A stretch of 64,000 nt of DNA, taken from the NCBI RefSeq assembly GCF_001429785.1, contig NZ_LMJF01000014.1, positions 329,324-393,323 of the forward strand. Direction: 5' to 3'. The translations under genes were made by a program, and so were the position numbers. Positions 32,962 through 42,800 of this stretch are shown piece after piece; position 1 is the first letter of the stretch, and every line of letters begins with the position of its first letter. This stretch comes from Lysobacter sp. Root916. Its GTDB lineage: Bacteria > Pseudomonadota > Gammaproteobacteria > Xanthomonadales > Xanthomonadaceae. Under the pieces are notes generated by a model, which had not been told where the DNA came from, did not search any database, and worked only from the letters and a program-made list of their open reading frames with translations.

Positions 32962-34317
32962 ATGGCCGAAACCCCGCTGCTGCTGACCCTGTTGTTGATC
33001 GCCGTGCTGGTGGCGATCGTGTTGCTGATCGTGCTGTTGCTGCGCAAGCCCGACGGGCGCCTGGAGCAGTCGCTGCGCGAGGAACAGCGCGAGGGGCGCG
33101 GAGAATTGCGCCAGCAGCTCGACAGCCTGTCGTCGGCGCAGGAGCAGCGCATCGAGGGCTTCGGCGGCCGCCTCACCGAACTCACCCAGCGTACCGACCA
33201 ACGCCTGGATCAGCTGGTGGTCACCCTGACCGACGATGCGCGCAAGGGCCGCGGCGAGGCGGCGGAGCTGCAGCAGCGTTTTGCCGAAGGCCTGGGCCAG
33301 CGCCTCAACGAGCTCACCCAGCGCAACGAACTGCGCCTGGGCGAGCTGCGCACCACCTTGGAACAGCGTCTGCGCGAGCTGCAGGCCGACAACACCGCCA
33401 AGCTCGAGCAGATGCGCGCGACCGTGGACGAGAAGCTGCAGACCACGCTGGAAACGCGCCTGGGCGAATCCTTCCGTCTGGTATCCGAGCGCCTGGAACA
33501 GGTCCAGCGCGGCCTGGGCGAGATGCAGCAGCTGGCCAACGGCGTCGGCGACCTCAAGCGCGTGCTGACCAACGTCAAGACCCGCGGCACCTTCGGCGAA
33601 GTGCAGCTGGGCGCGCTGCTGGAGCAGGTGCTCACGATCGAGCAATACGACAGCAACGTCGCCACCGTTCCCGGCAGCGGCGAGCGCGTCGAATACGCGG
33701 TGCGCCTGCCCGGCACCACGCCGGAACAACCGGTGCGGCTGCCGATCGACGCCAAGTTCCCGCGCGAAGACTACGAGCGCATGCTCGATGCCCAGGACCG
33801 CGCCGATCCCGACGCGCTGGCGATCGCCGCCGCCGGCCTGGAGCGTCAGGTCAAGGTCGAAGCCAAGCGCATCCGCGACAAATACCTGGCGCCGCCGCAC
33901 ACCACCGACTTCGCGCTGCTGTTCCTGCCGACCGAAGGCTTGTACGCCGAGGTGCTGCGCCGGCCGGGGCTGTTCGAAACGCTGCAGCGCGATTTCCGCG
34001 TCACATTGGTCGGGCCGACCACGTTGCTGGCCTTGCTCAACAGCCTGCAGATGGGCTTCCGCACGCTGGCGATCGAACAGCGCTCCAGCGAAGTCTGGCA
34101 GCTGCTGGGCGCGGTCAAGAACGAGTTCGGCAAGTTCGCCGGCGTGCTGGAGAAGACCCGCACGCAGCTGGATACGGTGCGCAACAGCATCGACGCCGCG
34201 GGCGTACGCACGCGCGCGATCGAGCGGCAATTGAAGGGCGTGGAGACACTGCCGGCAGACGAGGCGCGGCGGTTGCTGGGGGCGGATGATTTCGCTGAGG
34301 GCGACGATGAGACTTGA
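32962..34317 (+). CDS. rmuC: DNA recombination protein RmuC
   Basis: This 451-residue protein has an N-terminal membrane helix at about residues 5-27 (LLTLLLIAVLVAIVLLIVLL), a long coiled coil at about 30-190 rich in Gln, Glu and Arg, and the RmuC nuclease-like domain at about 195-400. The latter includes KTRGTFGEVQLGALLEQVLT, LPIDAKFPREDYERM and DFALLFLPTEGLYAEVL, of the restriction-endonuclease-like fold. RmuC reduces inversions between short inverted repeats, which are plentiful in this genome. It is monocistronic and is followed by a repeat cluster. Confidence 0.94.
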   Translation: MAETPLLLTLLLIAVLVAIVLLIVLLLRKPDGRLEQSLREEQREGRGELRQQLDSLSSAQEQRIEGFGGRLTELTQRTDQRLDQLVVTLTDDARKGRGEAAELQQRFAEGLGQRLNELTQRNELRLGELRTTLEQRLRELQADNTAKLEQMRATVDEKLQTTLETRLGESFRLVSERLEQVQRGLGEMQQLANGVGDLKRVLTNVKTRGTFGEVQLGALLEQVLTIEQYDSNVATVPGSGERVEYAVRLPGTTPEQPVRLPIDAKFPREDYERMLDAQDRADPDALAIAAAGLERQVKVEAKRIRDKYLAPPHTTDFALLFLPTEGLYAEVLRRPGLFETLQRDFRVTLVGPTTLLALLNSLQMGFRTLAIEQRSSEVWQLLGAVKNEFGKFAGVLEKTRTQLDTVRNSIDAAGVRTRAIERQLKGVETLPADEARRLLGADDFAEGDDET

Positions 34318-34344
34318 GCGCGGGCGACGCTCTCAGAAACAAAG

Positions 34345-34880
34345 CCTCTGATTTCCCTGCTCCCGCTGGCGGGAGCAGGGGCCCGCAGGGCGGGTGAGGG
34401 CAGCGACTGAGGTTGGAGTTAAGCGCCTGCGGCGGCCCTCACCCCAACCCACACCCCGGCCCGACCGCACAGCGCTCGGGCGTTCGGCACAGCGTGAGCC
34501 AGTGGCTCGCGCCGCGCCTCACCCCGCAAGCGGGAGAGGGGCTCAGTACGCAAAGCCTTTGATTTCCCTCCTCCCGCTTGCGGGAGAAGGTGCCCGCAGG
34601 GCGGATGAGGGCAGCGACTGAGGTTGGAGCTAAGCGCCTGCGGCGGCGGCCCTCACCCCAACCCCTCTCCCGCAAGCGGGAGAGGGGCTCAGTACGCAGA
34701 GCCTTTGATTTCCCTTCTCCCGCTGGCGGGAGAAGGTGCCCGTAGGGCGGATGAGGGCAGCGGTCGAGGTTGAGGCTGCGCGCTTGCGGCGGCCCTCACC
34801 CCAACCCCTCTCCCGCAGGCGGGAGAGGGGCTAGATGGCGTCGGGTCTTTGTTTTCCCTACTCCCAGCGGGAGAGGAGCA
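34345..34880. repeat. Cluster of CTCTCCCGC/GCGGGAGAGG repeat units between rmuC and mlaA
   Basis: Three related units start at 34345, 34557 and 34702 with C(C)T(T/C)TGATTTCCCT. Each holds a CTCCCGC..GCGGGAG hairpin, a middle part GGCGGATGAGGGCAGCG, and a second CTCTCCCGC..GCGGGAGAGG hairpin. The first unit carries an extra insert of about 67 bp. A partial unit lies at 34858-34875. The same unit occurs at 48722-48832 and, reversed, at 63586-63712. The gap 34318-34915 contains no gene. Confidence 0.85.
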
Positions 34881-34915
34881 CATCGCGTGGAATGTTCGAC
34901 CCGCGCTACTGAGCT

Positions 34916-36247
34916 TCAACGGTTGTAATTCGCGTCCGTCGGCATCAGCGGCATGGCATCGGCCGGCACGCTGGGGTTGCTGTCGTCGCGCAGGTAGTCC
35001 GGCAGGCCCTGGTCTTCGGCGTCCATGCGGTCGCCGAAGATCTGGTAGTCGCGGCGCTGCATCCAGGAATCGCGGACCAGGGTGTAGTCGTCCTCGGCGC
35101 CTTCGCGCAGGGCGTCGGTGGGCATCAGCTGGGCGCGCACGTCGACCAGCTGCAGGCCCTGGATCGGGATGCGGATGCGGTCGCGTTCGACCTGGCGCAA
35201 CGGGCTCAGCGGGGCGTCGCCGACCGCGCCGAAGGCGTCGCGCACGGTGCGCGGGCCGAACAGCGGCAGTTCCAGGTAGCGCGAACGCTTCCAGCCCCAG
35301 ATGCCCAGGGTCTGGCCGAAGTCCTCGCTGCGATTGGGCAGCTTGGCGTCGCTGGCCGGGTCGAAGATGCCGCCGATGCCGACCGTGCTGTTGAGCGCGA
35401 AACGGCCCAGCGACTGCGCGGCCTGCTTGGGCTTGCCCTGCAGCAGGGCGTTGACCGCCGACACCGGCTGGCCGAGGTTGTTGAAGAAGTTGCTCACGCC
35501 CAGGCGCACCGGCCGCGGCACCACGCGCACGTAGGCGCGCGCGAGCGGCTTGGCGATGACGCGATCCACCGCGTTGTTGAAGCGGTGCATCTTGCGGTTG
35601 TAGCGCTCCCACGGGTCGTAGATGGTCGGCAGCGAGGCCGGCGCGGGCAGCGTCGGGTCGGCGACCGGATCGTATTCCTGCGACTGCGCGCCGTAGAGCG
35701 CGTCGAAATCGCGCTCGGCTTGCGTGCGCTGATCGGCCGGACTGGCTACGCCGGCGTCCGCTGCGGCGGTGGCGTCGACGGCCGGGGCCGCGGCCGCGTC
35801 CTGGGCCGCCTGCTGCGCGGCTTCCGCCGCTGCCGCCGCGCCGGCCGCGGTCGCGGTGTCGGCCACCGCCTCGATGTCGGCCGGCGTGGAAGCGTCCAGC
35901 GCGGAGACGGACGCGTCGTTGGACGCCTGCGCTGCCGCGGTGGCGGAGGCCCTCGCGTCGGCGGCGGCCGCGGCGGCGCGCTGGGCGGCGTCGGCGGCTT
36001 CCGCTTCGGCCATGGCGGCCGACCGTGCCTGCGCGGCCGCGTCCGCTTCGGCGGGCGTAGCGGCGGTCGGCTGGGTCGCGCCGTCCTCGATCTTTCGGCG
36101 GCAGGCCAGGGCCGCGTCCGCGCTGCCGTCGCCGGCGGCCAGACAGGATTCGAAGGTCTCGCGCTGCTGCGCCGACATCTGTTGTGCGTTGGCGGCCAAC
36201 GGCAACAGGACGAGGGCGAGAGCGATTACGGGGGTGGGGGAGCGCAT
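34916..36247 (-). CDS. mlaA: MlaA outer-membrane phospholipid-removal protein with Ala-rich insert
   Basis: This is a 443-residue protein. The MlaA/VacJ domain spans about residues 208-400 (YDPWERYNRKMHRFNNAVDR, RVGVSNFFNNLGQPVSAVNAL-type core). It removes mislocalised phospholipids from the outer leaflet. The signal peptide (residues 1 to about 21, ANA before AQ) lacks the usual lipobox Cys, which is odd for this lipoprotein family. A region of about 120 residues (55-175), Ala/Asp/Glu-rich, is inserted before the domain, with Cys35 and Cys49 ahead of it. It is the last gene of a minus-strand mlaFEDCBA operon. Confidence 0.9.
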   Translation of the reverse strand: MRSPTPVIALALVLLPLAANAQQMSAQQRETFESCLAAGDGSADAALACRRKIEDGATQPTAATPAEADAAAQARSAAMAEAEAADAAQRAAAAAADARASATAAAQASNDASVSALDASTPADIEAVADTATAAGAAAAAEAAQQAAQDAAAAPAVDATAAADAGVASPADQRTQAERDFDALYGAQSQEYDPVADPTLPAPASLPTIYDPWERYNRKMHRFNNAVDRVIAKPLARAYVRVVPRPVRLGVSNFFNNLGQPVSAVNALLQGKPKQAAQSLGRFALNSTVGIGGIFDPASDAKLPNRSEDFGQTLGIWGWKRSRYLELPLFGPRTVRDAFGAVGDAPLSPLRQVERDRIRIPIQGLQLVDVRAQLMPTDALREGAEDDYTLVRDSWMQRRDYQIFGDRMDAEDQGLPDYLRDDSNPSVPADAMPLMPTDANYNR

Positions 36248-36321
36248 GGTCGCAGTCTATTCGCTAAGGGCGGCCCGGCCATGTCCCTGAGGCGATGGCG
36301 ACCGCAACGGTGTGTTCGGGA

Positions 36322-36603
36322 TCAGCTGGAAAAGCCCAATCCCTCGTCGAGTCGGTACGCGGCACGCAGCTCGGTCAGGCCGGGCGGGGTGCCGATCACG
36401 CTTACGCCGGGCGCGCGCGCGGCGAGTTCGGCCAACAGCGCCAGACCGGCGCTGTCGACCTCGCTGACCGCGCTCAGGTCCAGCCGGCGCAGGTCCTTCA
36501 ACAGCGGCTGCGCCTGCCGCCACAACGCCGCCACCGCCGCGCGCTCGAGCGCGCCGGCGAACACCAGCGCCTCGCCTTCGCGTCGGACCGTGGCCGCGCT
36601 CAT
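36322..36603 (-). CDS. mlaB: STAS-domain protein MlaB
   Basis: This 93-residue cytoplasmic STAS protein binds the MlaF ATPase. The fold includes LDLSAVSEVDSAGLALLAEL, where the D-S-A motif resembles the anti-sigma antagonist phosphorylation site. It follows mlaC by 2 bp. The assignment rests on size, fold and position in the operon. Confidence 0.88.
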   Translation of the reverse strand: MSAATVRREGEALVFAGALERAAVAALWRQAQPLLKDLRRLDLSAVSEVDSAGLALLAELAARAPGVSVIGTPPGLTELRAAYRLDEGLGFSS

Positions 36604-36605
36604 GC

Positions 36606-37262
36606 TCAGTTGCCCTGGGCCTGGGCCTGCAGACGGCCGGCCTGGATGTCGGCGGCCACCTGGGGGATGGTCTTCTGCTTGAGCGGGGTGTCGAACTGGT
36701 TGCGGAAGGTCTGCACGAAGCTCACGCCTTCCACCATCACGTCGAACACCTTCCAGTTCGCGCCGACCTTGCGCATCAGGTAATCCACCGGCACCGGCTC
36801 GCCGCCCTGGCGCAGGTATTCGCTGGACACCTTGACGATGGCGCCGCCGCGCAGCGGAGTCTCGGACTTGATCCGCACCTGCAGCTTGGCGTTGAAGTCC
36901 AGCAGCGAGGAACCGTAGCGCTGCATCAGGCTGGTGCTGAGCGCGTCGGCGAACAGCTTGACGTCGGCGTCGGAGGCGCCGCGGCCGTGCGCGCCCAGGA
37001 CCAGGCGCGCCGCGTAGTCGCGGTCGAACATCTGGTTGAACTCGGTGGCGATGAACTTGCTCAGCGCGCCGCGGTTCTTGGTGAACTCGGCGCGGCGCGC
37101 CTCCAGCGTGCTCAGGATGCGGGTGCTGTTGCTCAGCACCATCTGGCTGGGCGATCCGGCCGGCGCGGTCGCGGCCGGTTGCGCGGACTGCGCGAACACG
37201 ATCGCCGGCGCGGCGGCGAGCAGCGCCGAGGCGATTACGAGGGAAATGAGGTTGCGCTTCAT
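36606..37262 (-). CDS. mlaC: Periplasmic phospholipid carrier MlaC
   Basis: This is a 218-residue protein with a signal peptide (residues 1-25, ending VFA/QS). The MlaC domain includes RRAEFTKNRGALSKFIATEF, LVLGAHGRGASDADVK, and LQVRIKSETPLRGGAIVKVS, with long loops that shield a lipid tail. It shuttles phospholipids between MlaA and the inner-membrane MlaFEDB complex. It overlaps the upstream mlaD by four bases, as expected for co-expression. Confidence 0.93.
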   Translation of the reverse strand: MKRNLISLVIASALLAAAPAIVFAQSAQPAATAPAGSPSQMVLSNSTRILSTLEARRAEFTKNRGALSKFIATEFNQMFDRDYAARLVLGAHGRGASDADVKLFADALSTSLMQRYGSSLLDFNAKLQVRIKSETPLRGGAIVKVSSEYLRQGGEPVPVDYLMRKVGANWKVFDVMVEGVSFVQTFRNQFDTPLKQKTIPQVAADIQAGRLQAQAQGN

Positions 37263-37837
37263 GGCTTGCTCTCGTCGTGGGTGGGGGCGGCGTCGCCCTT
37301 GGGGGCATCGCCTTGTAAATACGCCGGCACGTCTTCGGCGGCGGGGGTCGCGGCTTCCTTCTTGTCGCCGCCCTGGGCGCCGCCACCGCTGAACATGTAT
37401 TTGCCGACCAGCTGGATCAAGTCCACCGCCGGCTGGGTCAGGAAGATCTCGTCGCCGGGCTTGAGCGGCTCCGGATCGCCGCCCGGGGTCAGGCCGATAT
37501 AGCTCTCGCCCAGTAGGCCGCTGGTGAAGATGCCGGCCGAGGTATCGGCGGGCAGGCCCTTGTACTGGCTATTGATCGCCAGGGTGACCTTGGACTCGAA
37601 GGTCTTGGGGTCGAGTTCGATGTTGGCGACCTGGCCCACCGCGACGCCGCCGATCTTGACCGGCGCGTTCGGGCGCAGCGCGCCGATGGTGGTGAAGCGG
37701 GCCTTGAGCGCGTAGCTGTCGCCGCCGAAGCCCCACTTGCCGTTGGTGGAGGCGATCGCCAGCACCAGCAGCGAGGCCAGGGCGAGCAACAGGAACGCGC
37801 CGACGGCGAATTCGATGCGGGGACTGCGGACGGACAT
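37259..37837 (-). CDS. mlaD: MCE-domain phospholipid-binding protein MlaD
   Basis: This is a 192-residue protein with an N-terminal membrane helix at about 10-30 (AVGAFLLLALASLLVLAIAS). The MCE domain spans about 35-125 (LKARFTTIGALRPNAPVKIG; KTFESKVTLAINSQYKGLPA; YIGLTPGGDPEPLKPGDEI). It forms the hexameric channel of the Mla complex. The C-terminal tail, beyond about residue 155, is disordered and charged. The stop overlaps the mlaC start by four bases, and the upstream mlaE ends 37 bp before this start. Confidence 0.94.
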   Translation of the reverse strand: MSVRSPRIEFAVGAFLLLALASLLVLAIASTNGKWGFGGDSYALKARFTTIGALRPNAPVKIGGVAVGQVANIELDPKTFESKVTLAINSQYKGLPADTSAGIFTSGLLGESYIGLTPGGDPEPLKPGDEIFLTQPAVDLIQLVGKYMFSGGGAQGGDKKEAATPAAEDVPAYLQGDAPKGDAAPTHDESKP

Positions 37838-37874
37838 GAGGTGGGTCTCCGAAACTCTATGCGCGGGCGATGCT

Positions 37875-38627
37875 TTACTTAAACAACAACGCGGACATGA
37901 CGAAGTTGAACATCAGCACCAGCAAGGACGCGTTGACCACCGCCTTGGTGGTCGCGACCGAGGTGCCTTCGATGGTCGGCTCGGCGTGGTAGCCGACGTA
38001 GGCCGCGACCAGCGCCGCGATCGCGCCGAACACGCCCGACTTCAACAGGGCCACGCAGAAGTCGTCGACGAAATCGACGTTGTCCTTCAGCGCCGGCCAG
38101 AAATAGCCCGGGTCCAGGCCGATCACGTGCACCGCTTCCAGATAGCTGGCGGCGATCGCGAAGCTGCAGAAGAACCCGGTCAGCAGCGGCACGCTCAGCA
38201 CCGCGGCCCAGAAGCGCGGCGCGACCGCCTTGCCGACCGGATCGATCGCCATCAGGCCCAGCGCGGTGATCTGGTCGGTCGCGCGCATCAGGCCCAGCTC
38301 GGCCGCGATCGAGCTGCCGGCGCGGCCGATGAACAGCAGCGCGGTCAGCACCGGGCCCAGTTCGCGGTACAGCGACAGGCCCAGCAGGGTGCTCAGCGAG
38401 TTGCTGGCGCCGAAGGTGGCGAGCGTGCGGTAGCCCTGCAGGGTCAGCACCAGGCCCACGAAAGCGCCGCCAACGGCGATGATCGGCAGCGAACGTGCGC
38501 CGATCTTGTAGATTTCGCGAATCAGCTCGCGGAAAAAGTCCGGAGTCGGCTTGGAGGCCCGGAACACCGACAGGGTGAACAGGCCGGCGCGGCCGAGCTG
38601 GCGGGTGGCGTCGACGAAGGCCATCAC
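37875..38627 (-). CDS. mlaE: ABC permease MlaE
   Basis: This 250-residue inner-membrane permease of the phospholipid-transport complex has about five hydrophobic segments and the family-conserved sections LIREIYKIGARSLPIIAVGG, GRAGSSIAAELGLMRATDQI and GLMAIDPVGKAVAPRFWAAV. It works with the MlaF ATPase. It overlaps the upstream mlaF by ATGA (38624-38627). Confidence 0.95.
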   Translation of the reverse strand: MMAFVDATRQLGRAGLFTLSVFRASKPTPDFFRELIREIYKIGARSLPIIAVGGAFVGLVLTLQGYRTLATFGASNSLSTLLGLSLYRELGPVLTALLFIGRAGSSIAAELGLMRATDQITALGLMAIDPVGKAVAPRFWAAVLSVPLLTGFFCSFAIAASYLEAVHVIGLDPGYFWPALKDNVDFVDDFCVALLKSGVFGAIAALVAAYVGYHAEPTIEGTSVATTKAVVNASLLVLMFNFVMSALLFK

Positions 38628-39427
38628 GCGGCCTCCGCCGTGCGCGGCGCGGCATCGAAGGCGATCGGGCCGTCGGGCTGGCCGCGCAGGAACTGCTGCA
38701 CCAGCGGGTCGCTGCTGGCTTCCAGGTCCGCCGGGGTGCCGGAAAAGACGATGCCGCCGTTGGCGATCACGATGGCGTGGTCGGCCACCGGCAGGGTTTC
38801 GTGCACGTGGTGGGTCACGATGATGCTGGTCAGGCCCAGGGTGTCGTTGAGGCGGCGCACCAGGCTCATGACCACGCCCGAGGCGATCGGGTCCAGGCCG
38901 GTCAGCGGTTCGTCGTAGATCATCAGCGGCGGGTCCAACGCCAGCGCGCGCGCCAGCGCGACCCGGCGCGCCATGCCGCCGGAGAGTTCGCGCGGATAGG
39001 CGTCGGCGGCCGCGCGCAGGCCGACCGCGTTGAGCTTCATCAGCACCAGGCGGCGGATCAGCGCGTCCGGCAGATCGGTATGCGTGCGCAGCGGCAGGGC
39101 CACGTTCTCGGCCGCGGTCAGGTCGGTGAGCAAGCCGTTGCCCTGCAGCAGCACGCCCAGGCCCTTGCGCAGTTCGAGCAGCGCGCGCGAGGGCCGCGGC
39201 ACTTCGCGGCCCAGCACTTCGACCCGGCCTGCGGCCGGCGCGAGTTCGCCGGTCAATGCCGACAGCAGGGTCGACTTGCCGCTGCCCGAGGGGCCCAGCA
39301 CCGCGACGATGCTGCCGCGCGGCACCGACAGGTTGATGTCGCGCAGCACGGCGCGGCCGCCGCGATCCAGTCGCAGGTCGGTCAGGCGGACGATGGGCGT
39401 TTCGGTCGTCATGCTGGGGGGCGTCAT
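38624..39427 (-). CDS. mlaF: ABC transporter ATPase MlaF
   Basis: This 267-residue ATPase has Walker [12 protein letters not shown] near residue 48, signature [16 protein letters not shown], Walker [17 protein letters not shown] and an H-loop [12 protein letters not shown]. It powers phospholipid movement through the Mla pathway. The first Met at 39427 is five codons upstream of the Met at 39412; the latter is equally plausible. It is the first gene of the operon. It is divergent from recC, with a 30-bp inverted repeat in the 449-bp gap. Confidence 0.95.
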   Translation of the reverse strand: MTPPSMTTETPIVRLTDLRLDRGGRAVLRDINLSVPRGSIVAVLGPSGSGKSTLLSALTGELAPAAGRVEVLGREVPRPSRALLELRKGLGVLLQGNGLLTDLTAAENVALPLRTHTDLPDALIRRLVLMKLNAVGLRAAADAYPRELSGGMARRVALARALALDPPLMIYDEPLTGLDPIASGVVMSLVRRLNDTLGLTSIIVTHHVHETLPVADHAIVIANGGIVFSGTPADLEASSDPLVQQFLRGQPDGPIAFDAAPRTAEAA

Positions 39428-39645
39428 CCGGAGAGGTGCGGCCGCACGCGGCCCGCGCGGGGTCGCAAGTTTCGGCAGCTTGGCGGGCTGAGGCTGAACG
39501 GGGGATGCAGTGCGGTCATTGTCGCAGGTTCGGCGGCGACGCTACGCAAGGCGGTGTCGTCATCGTGTCGGCCGATCCTGGACGGCCCGGATTAAGAAGG
39601 TTTTAAGCGCCGTGTTCCAGCCGGTCGCGTCGCCACCGTCGATCC

Positions 39646-39800
39646 GTCATCCCCGCGAAGGCGGGGATCCAGTGACTTCAGCGCGTATGCCGGCGTCGTG
39701 CGCGAACGGCCGAGACAGATGATTTCCACGGCGCTATGGCGGTCGCGTCGCCAGCGGCAGGTCGACCCAATCACTGGATTCCCGCCTTCGCGGGAATGAC
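39646..39800. repeat. Inverted repeat with 30-bp arms between divergent mlaF and recC
   Basis: Arms 39646-39675 and 39771-39800 are reverse complements with two mismatches. Each begins GTCAT(T/C)CCCGCGAAGGCG and ends with ATCCAGTGA. The 95-bp middle carries no gene. The arm belongs to a widespread short intergenic element of Xanthomonadales. The GGTCGCGTCGCCA string repeats outside the left arm and inside the right one. The gap 39428-39876 has no other feature that I can defend. Confidence 0.85.
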
Positions 39801-39876
39801 GAATCGGGGTGACGCGGGTCGTCGTAGCCAGTCCTGATTCTCCATTCCCCAATCCCGATTCCGGCAAGATGTCGCG

Positions 39877-42800
39877 ATGCCCGGCCGTCCCGACTTCCGC
39901 CTCTACCACTCCAATGCGCTGGACGTGCTGGCTGGACTGCTGGCACAGGAACTGCGCACGCCCGTGCCCGGGCGGTCGGTGCTGGCGCCGGAGGTGGTGC
40001 TGATCCCGCAGGTGGCGATGCGGCGCTGGTTGCAGGCGACCCTGGCCCAGACCTACGGGATCGCCGCCAACCTGGAATTCCTGACCCCCGGCGAGTTCGT
40101 GCAGCGCGCGTTGGACGCCAACGTGCCCGGCATCGAGGACGACATCGGCGCCGAGGCGCTGCGCTGGCGGCTCTATAAGGAACTCTCGCATCCGGCCGCG
40201 CTGCGCGAACCGGCGCTGGCCGAGCTGCGCGCTTATCTGTCCGGCGCCGACCCGCTCAAGCCCTGGTCGCTGGCCGGCGAACTGGCGGGCCTGTTCGAGA
40301 AATACCAGGCCTGGCGCCGCGACTGGCTGCGCGCCTGGGACCAAGGCCAGGACCGCGACGATGCTCAGGCCGCGCTGTGGCGCCGGGTCGCCGGCGCCAG
40401 CCGCTACCGCGCGCGTCGCATCGGCGACTATCTGGCGCGTTACGGCGGCGACGGCGCGGAGGTGCCCGAAGGTTTGCCGCCGCGTTTGTTCGCCTTCGCC
40501 ACCCTCAACGTCTCGCCCGACGTGCTGCGCGTGATCGCCACCCAGGCCCGCGCCGGCGTGCTGCATTTCTATCTGCCCACGCCCAGCCGCAAGTACTGGG
40601 GCGATCTGGCCAGTTACGGCGAACGCCTGCGCCTGCTCGATGCCGACGCGTCGGTGCAGGATGCGGACGAGAACCCGCTGCTGCAGGCCTGGGGCGCGGC
40701 CGGCCGCGACTTCATGGCGGTGCTGGGCGGTTACGAGGTGGTGCACCCCTCGGGCGAGATCGCGGCCTACGCCGACCCCGAAACCGACCCCGCCGACGAT
40801 CCCGCGCGCGACAGCCTGCTGCGGCGCCTGCAGCGCGACCTGCTGCATCGGCGCGCGCCGGCGGTGCCGGGCTGGCGCGCGGCGGTCGATAGCGCCGACC
40901 CCAGCCTGCAGGTGCATGCCTGCCACACCCGCCTGCGCGAGGTGCAGGTGCTGCACGATCAACTGCGCGGCCTGCTCGAGGACCCGCGCTTCGATCCGCC
41001 GCTGCAGCCGCGCGAGATCGCGGTGCTCGCGCCCGACATCGATCCCTACGCGCCGCACATCGCGGCGGTGTTCGGCGGCCTGGCCGGGCGCCCGGGCTTC
41101 ATTCCGTATGCGCTGGCCGACGTGAGCCCGCTCGCGGCCGAGCCGCTGGCCGACGTGTTTCTGCGCCTGCTCGCGCTGCCGGTGTCGCGCTTCGGCCTCA
41201 GCGAGATCCTCGACCTGCTGGCCGCGCCGGCGATCGCCGCCGCCGCCGGCCTGGACGCGCCGGCGCTGGAGCGCCTGCACACCTGGTTGCACGAGGCCGG
41301 TGCGCGCTGGGGCATCGACGACGCCCACCGCGCACGCCACGACGCTCCGGCCGACGACGCTTACACCTGGCGTTTCGCTCTGGATCGTCTGCTGATCGGG
41401 CACGCCAGCGGCGCCGACGAGGCCATCGCGGGCGTCGCGCCCTATACCGAGCTCGAAGGCAGCGCCCTGGACGCCCTGGACGCGCTGATCCGCTTGCTGC
41501 GCGTGCTGGCGCGCAACGAACGCGCGCTGAGCGCGGCGATGCCGCCGGCGCAGTGGCGCGACCGCCTGCTCGGCTTGCTGCAGGCGCTGCTGCCGCGGCG
41601 CCCGCACGACGCCGGCGATCAACGCACCCTGGAGCGCCTGCGTCTGCTGGTGGAGACCTTCGCGCGCGATGCCGAACGCGCCGGCTTCGATGCACCGGTG
41701 CCGGCCGAGGTGGTGCGCGCGCATTTCCGCGCCGCCCTCAGCGAGGCCGACACCCGCGCGCCGCTGCTCACCGGCGGCGTGAGCTTCGGCCGCATGGTGC
41801 CGATGCGCCTGATCCCGTTCCGCGCGATCTGCCTGCTCGGCATGAACGACGGCGACTACCCGCGCCGCGATCCGGTCGGCGGCCTCAACCGCCTGGCCGC
41901 CGAGCTGGGCACCGCCGCGCGCCGCCACGGCGACCGTTCGCTGCGCGAGGACGATCGTTTCCTGTTCCTGCAGTTGTTCGTGGCCGCCTCCGAGGTGCTG
42001 TACCTGAGCTACCTGGGTGCCGACCCGCGCGACGGCAGCCTGCGCGAGCCCTCGCCGCTGGTGTCGGAACTGCTGGACGTGGCCGCGCGCTACCACCAGG
42101 CACCGGACGTCGCGCGCGCCGCGCTGACCGTGCGCGAGCCCTTGCAGCCGTTCTCGCCGGCCGCGTTCGGCGCCGGCGACCACGGCGAGGCCGCGCCGGA
42201 ACCGCGCCGCTACAGCTATCGCGGCGAGTGGCAGCCGGCCGCGCAAGCGGGCGGCGAGGCCCGCATCGAGCTCGGGCCCTGGATCGACGCGCCGCTGGCG
42301 CCGCTGGATGCGACCGCGCCGGCCATCGCCCTGGCCGATCTGCGCGCCTTCCTGCGCGATCCGCCCGGCGCCTTCCTGCGCCAGCGCCTCAACATGCGCC
42401 TGCCCGACGCCGGCGCCGCCGTCGATGATGTCGAGCCGCTGCTGTTGCCCGGTCGCGGCCTGCAGCGCCAGCAACTGCAGTACGCGGTGTACGAGGCCCT
42501 GCTGGCCGGACGCGGTGAGGATCTGCAGGCGCAACTGCGCGCGCGCGCCTTGCTGCCGTCCGGTCCGCTGGGCCGGCGCCAGCTCGACAGCCTGCTCGCG
42601 GAAGTGCGCCCCTATGCCGAGGCCTTCGCGCAGTGGCGCGAACAGCAGGCGCCGCAGTCGCAGCACTTCGAACTCGAGCTCGCTGCCGGCCGCCTGCACG
42701 GCCGCGTCGACGATCTCTACGCCGCCGGGCTGGCGCGCCTGCGCTTCGGCAAACTGCACGGGCCCGCGCAGATCGCCCACGGGCTGGACTGGCTGGTGCT

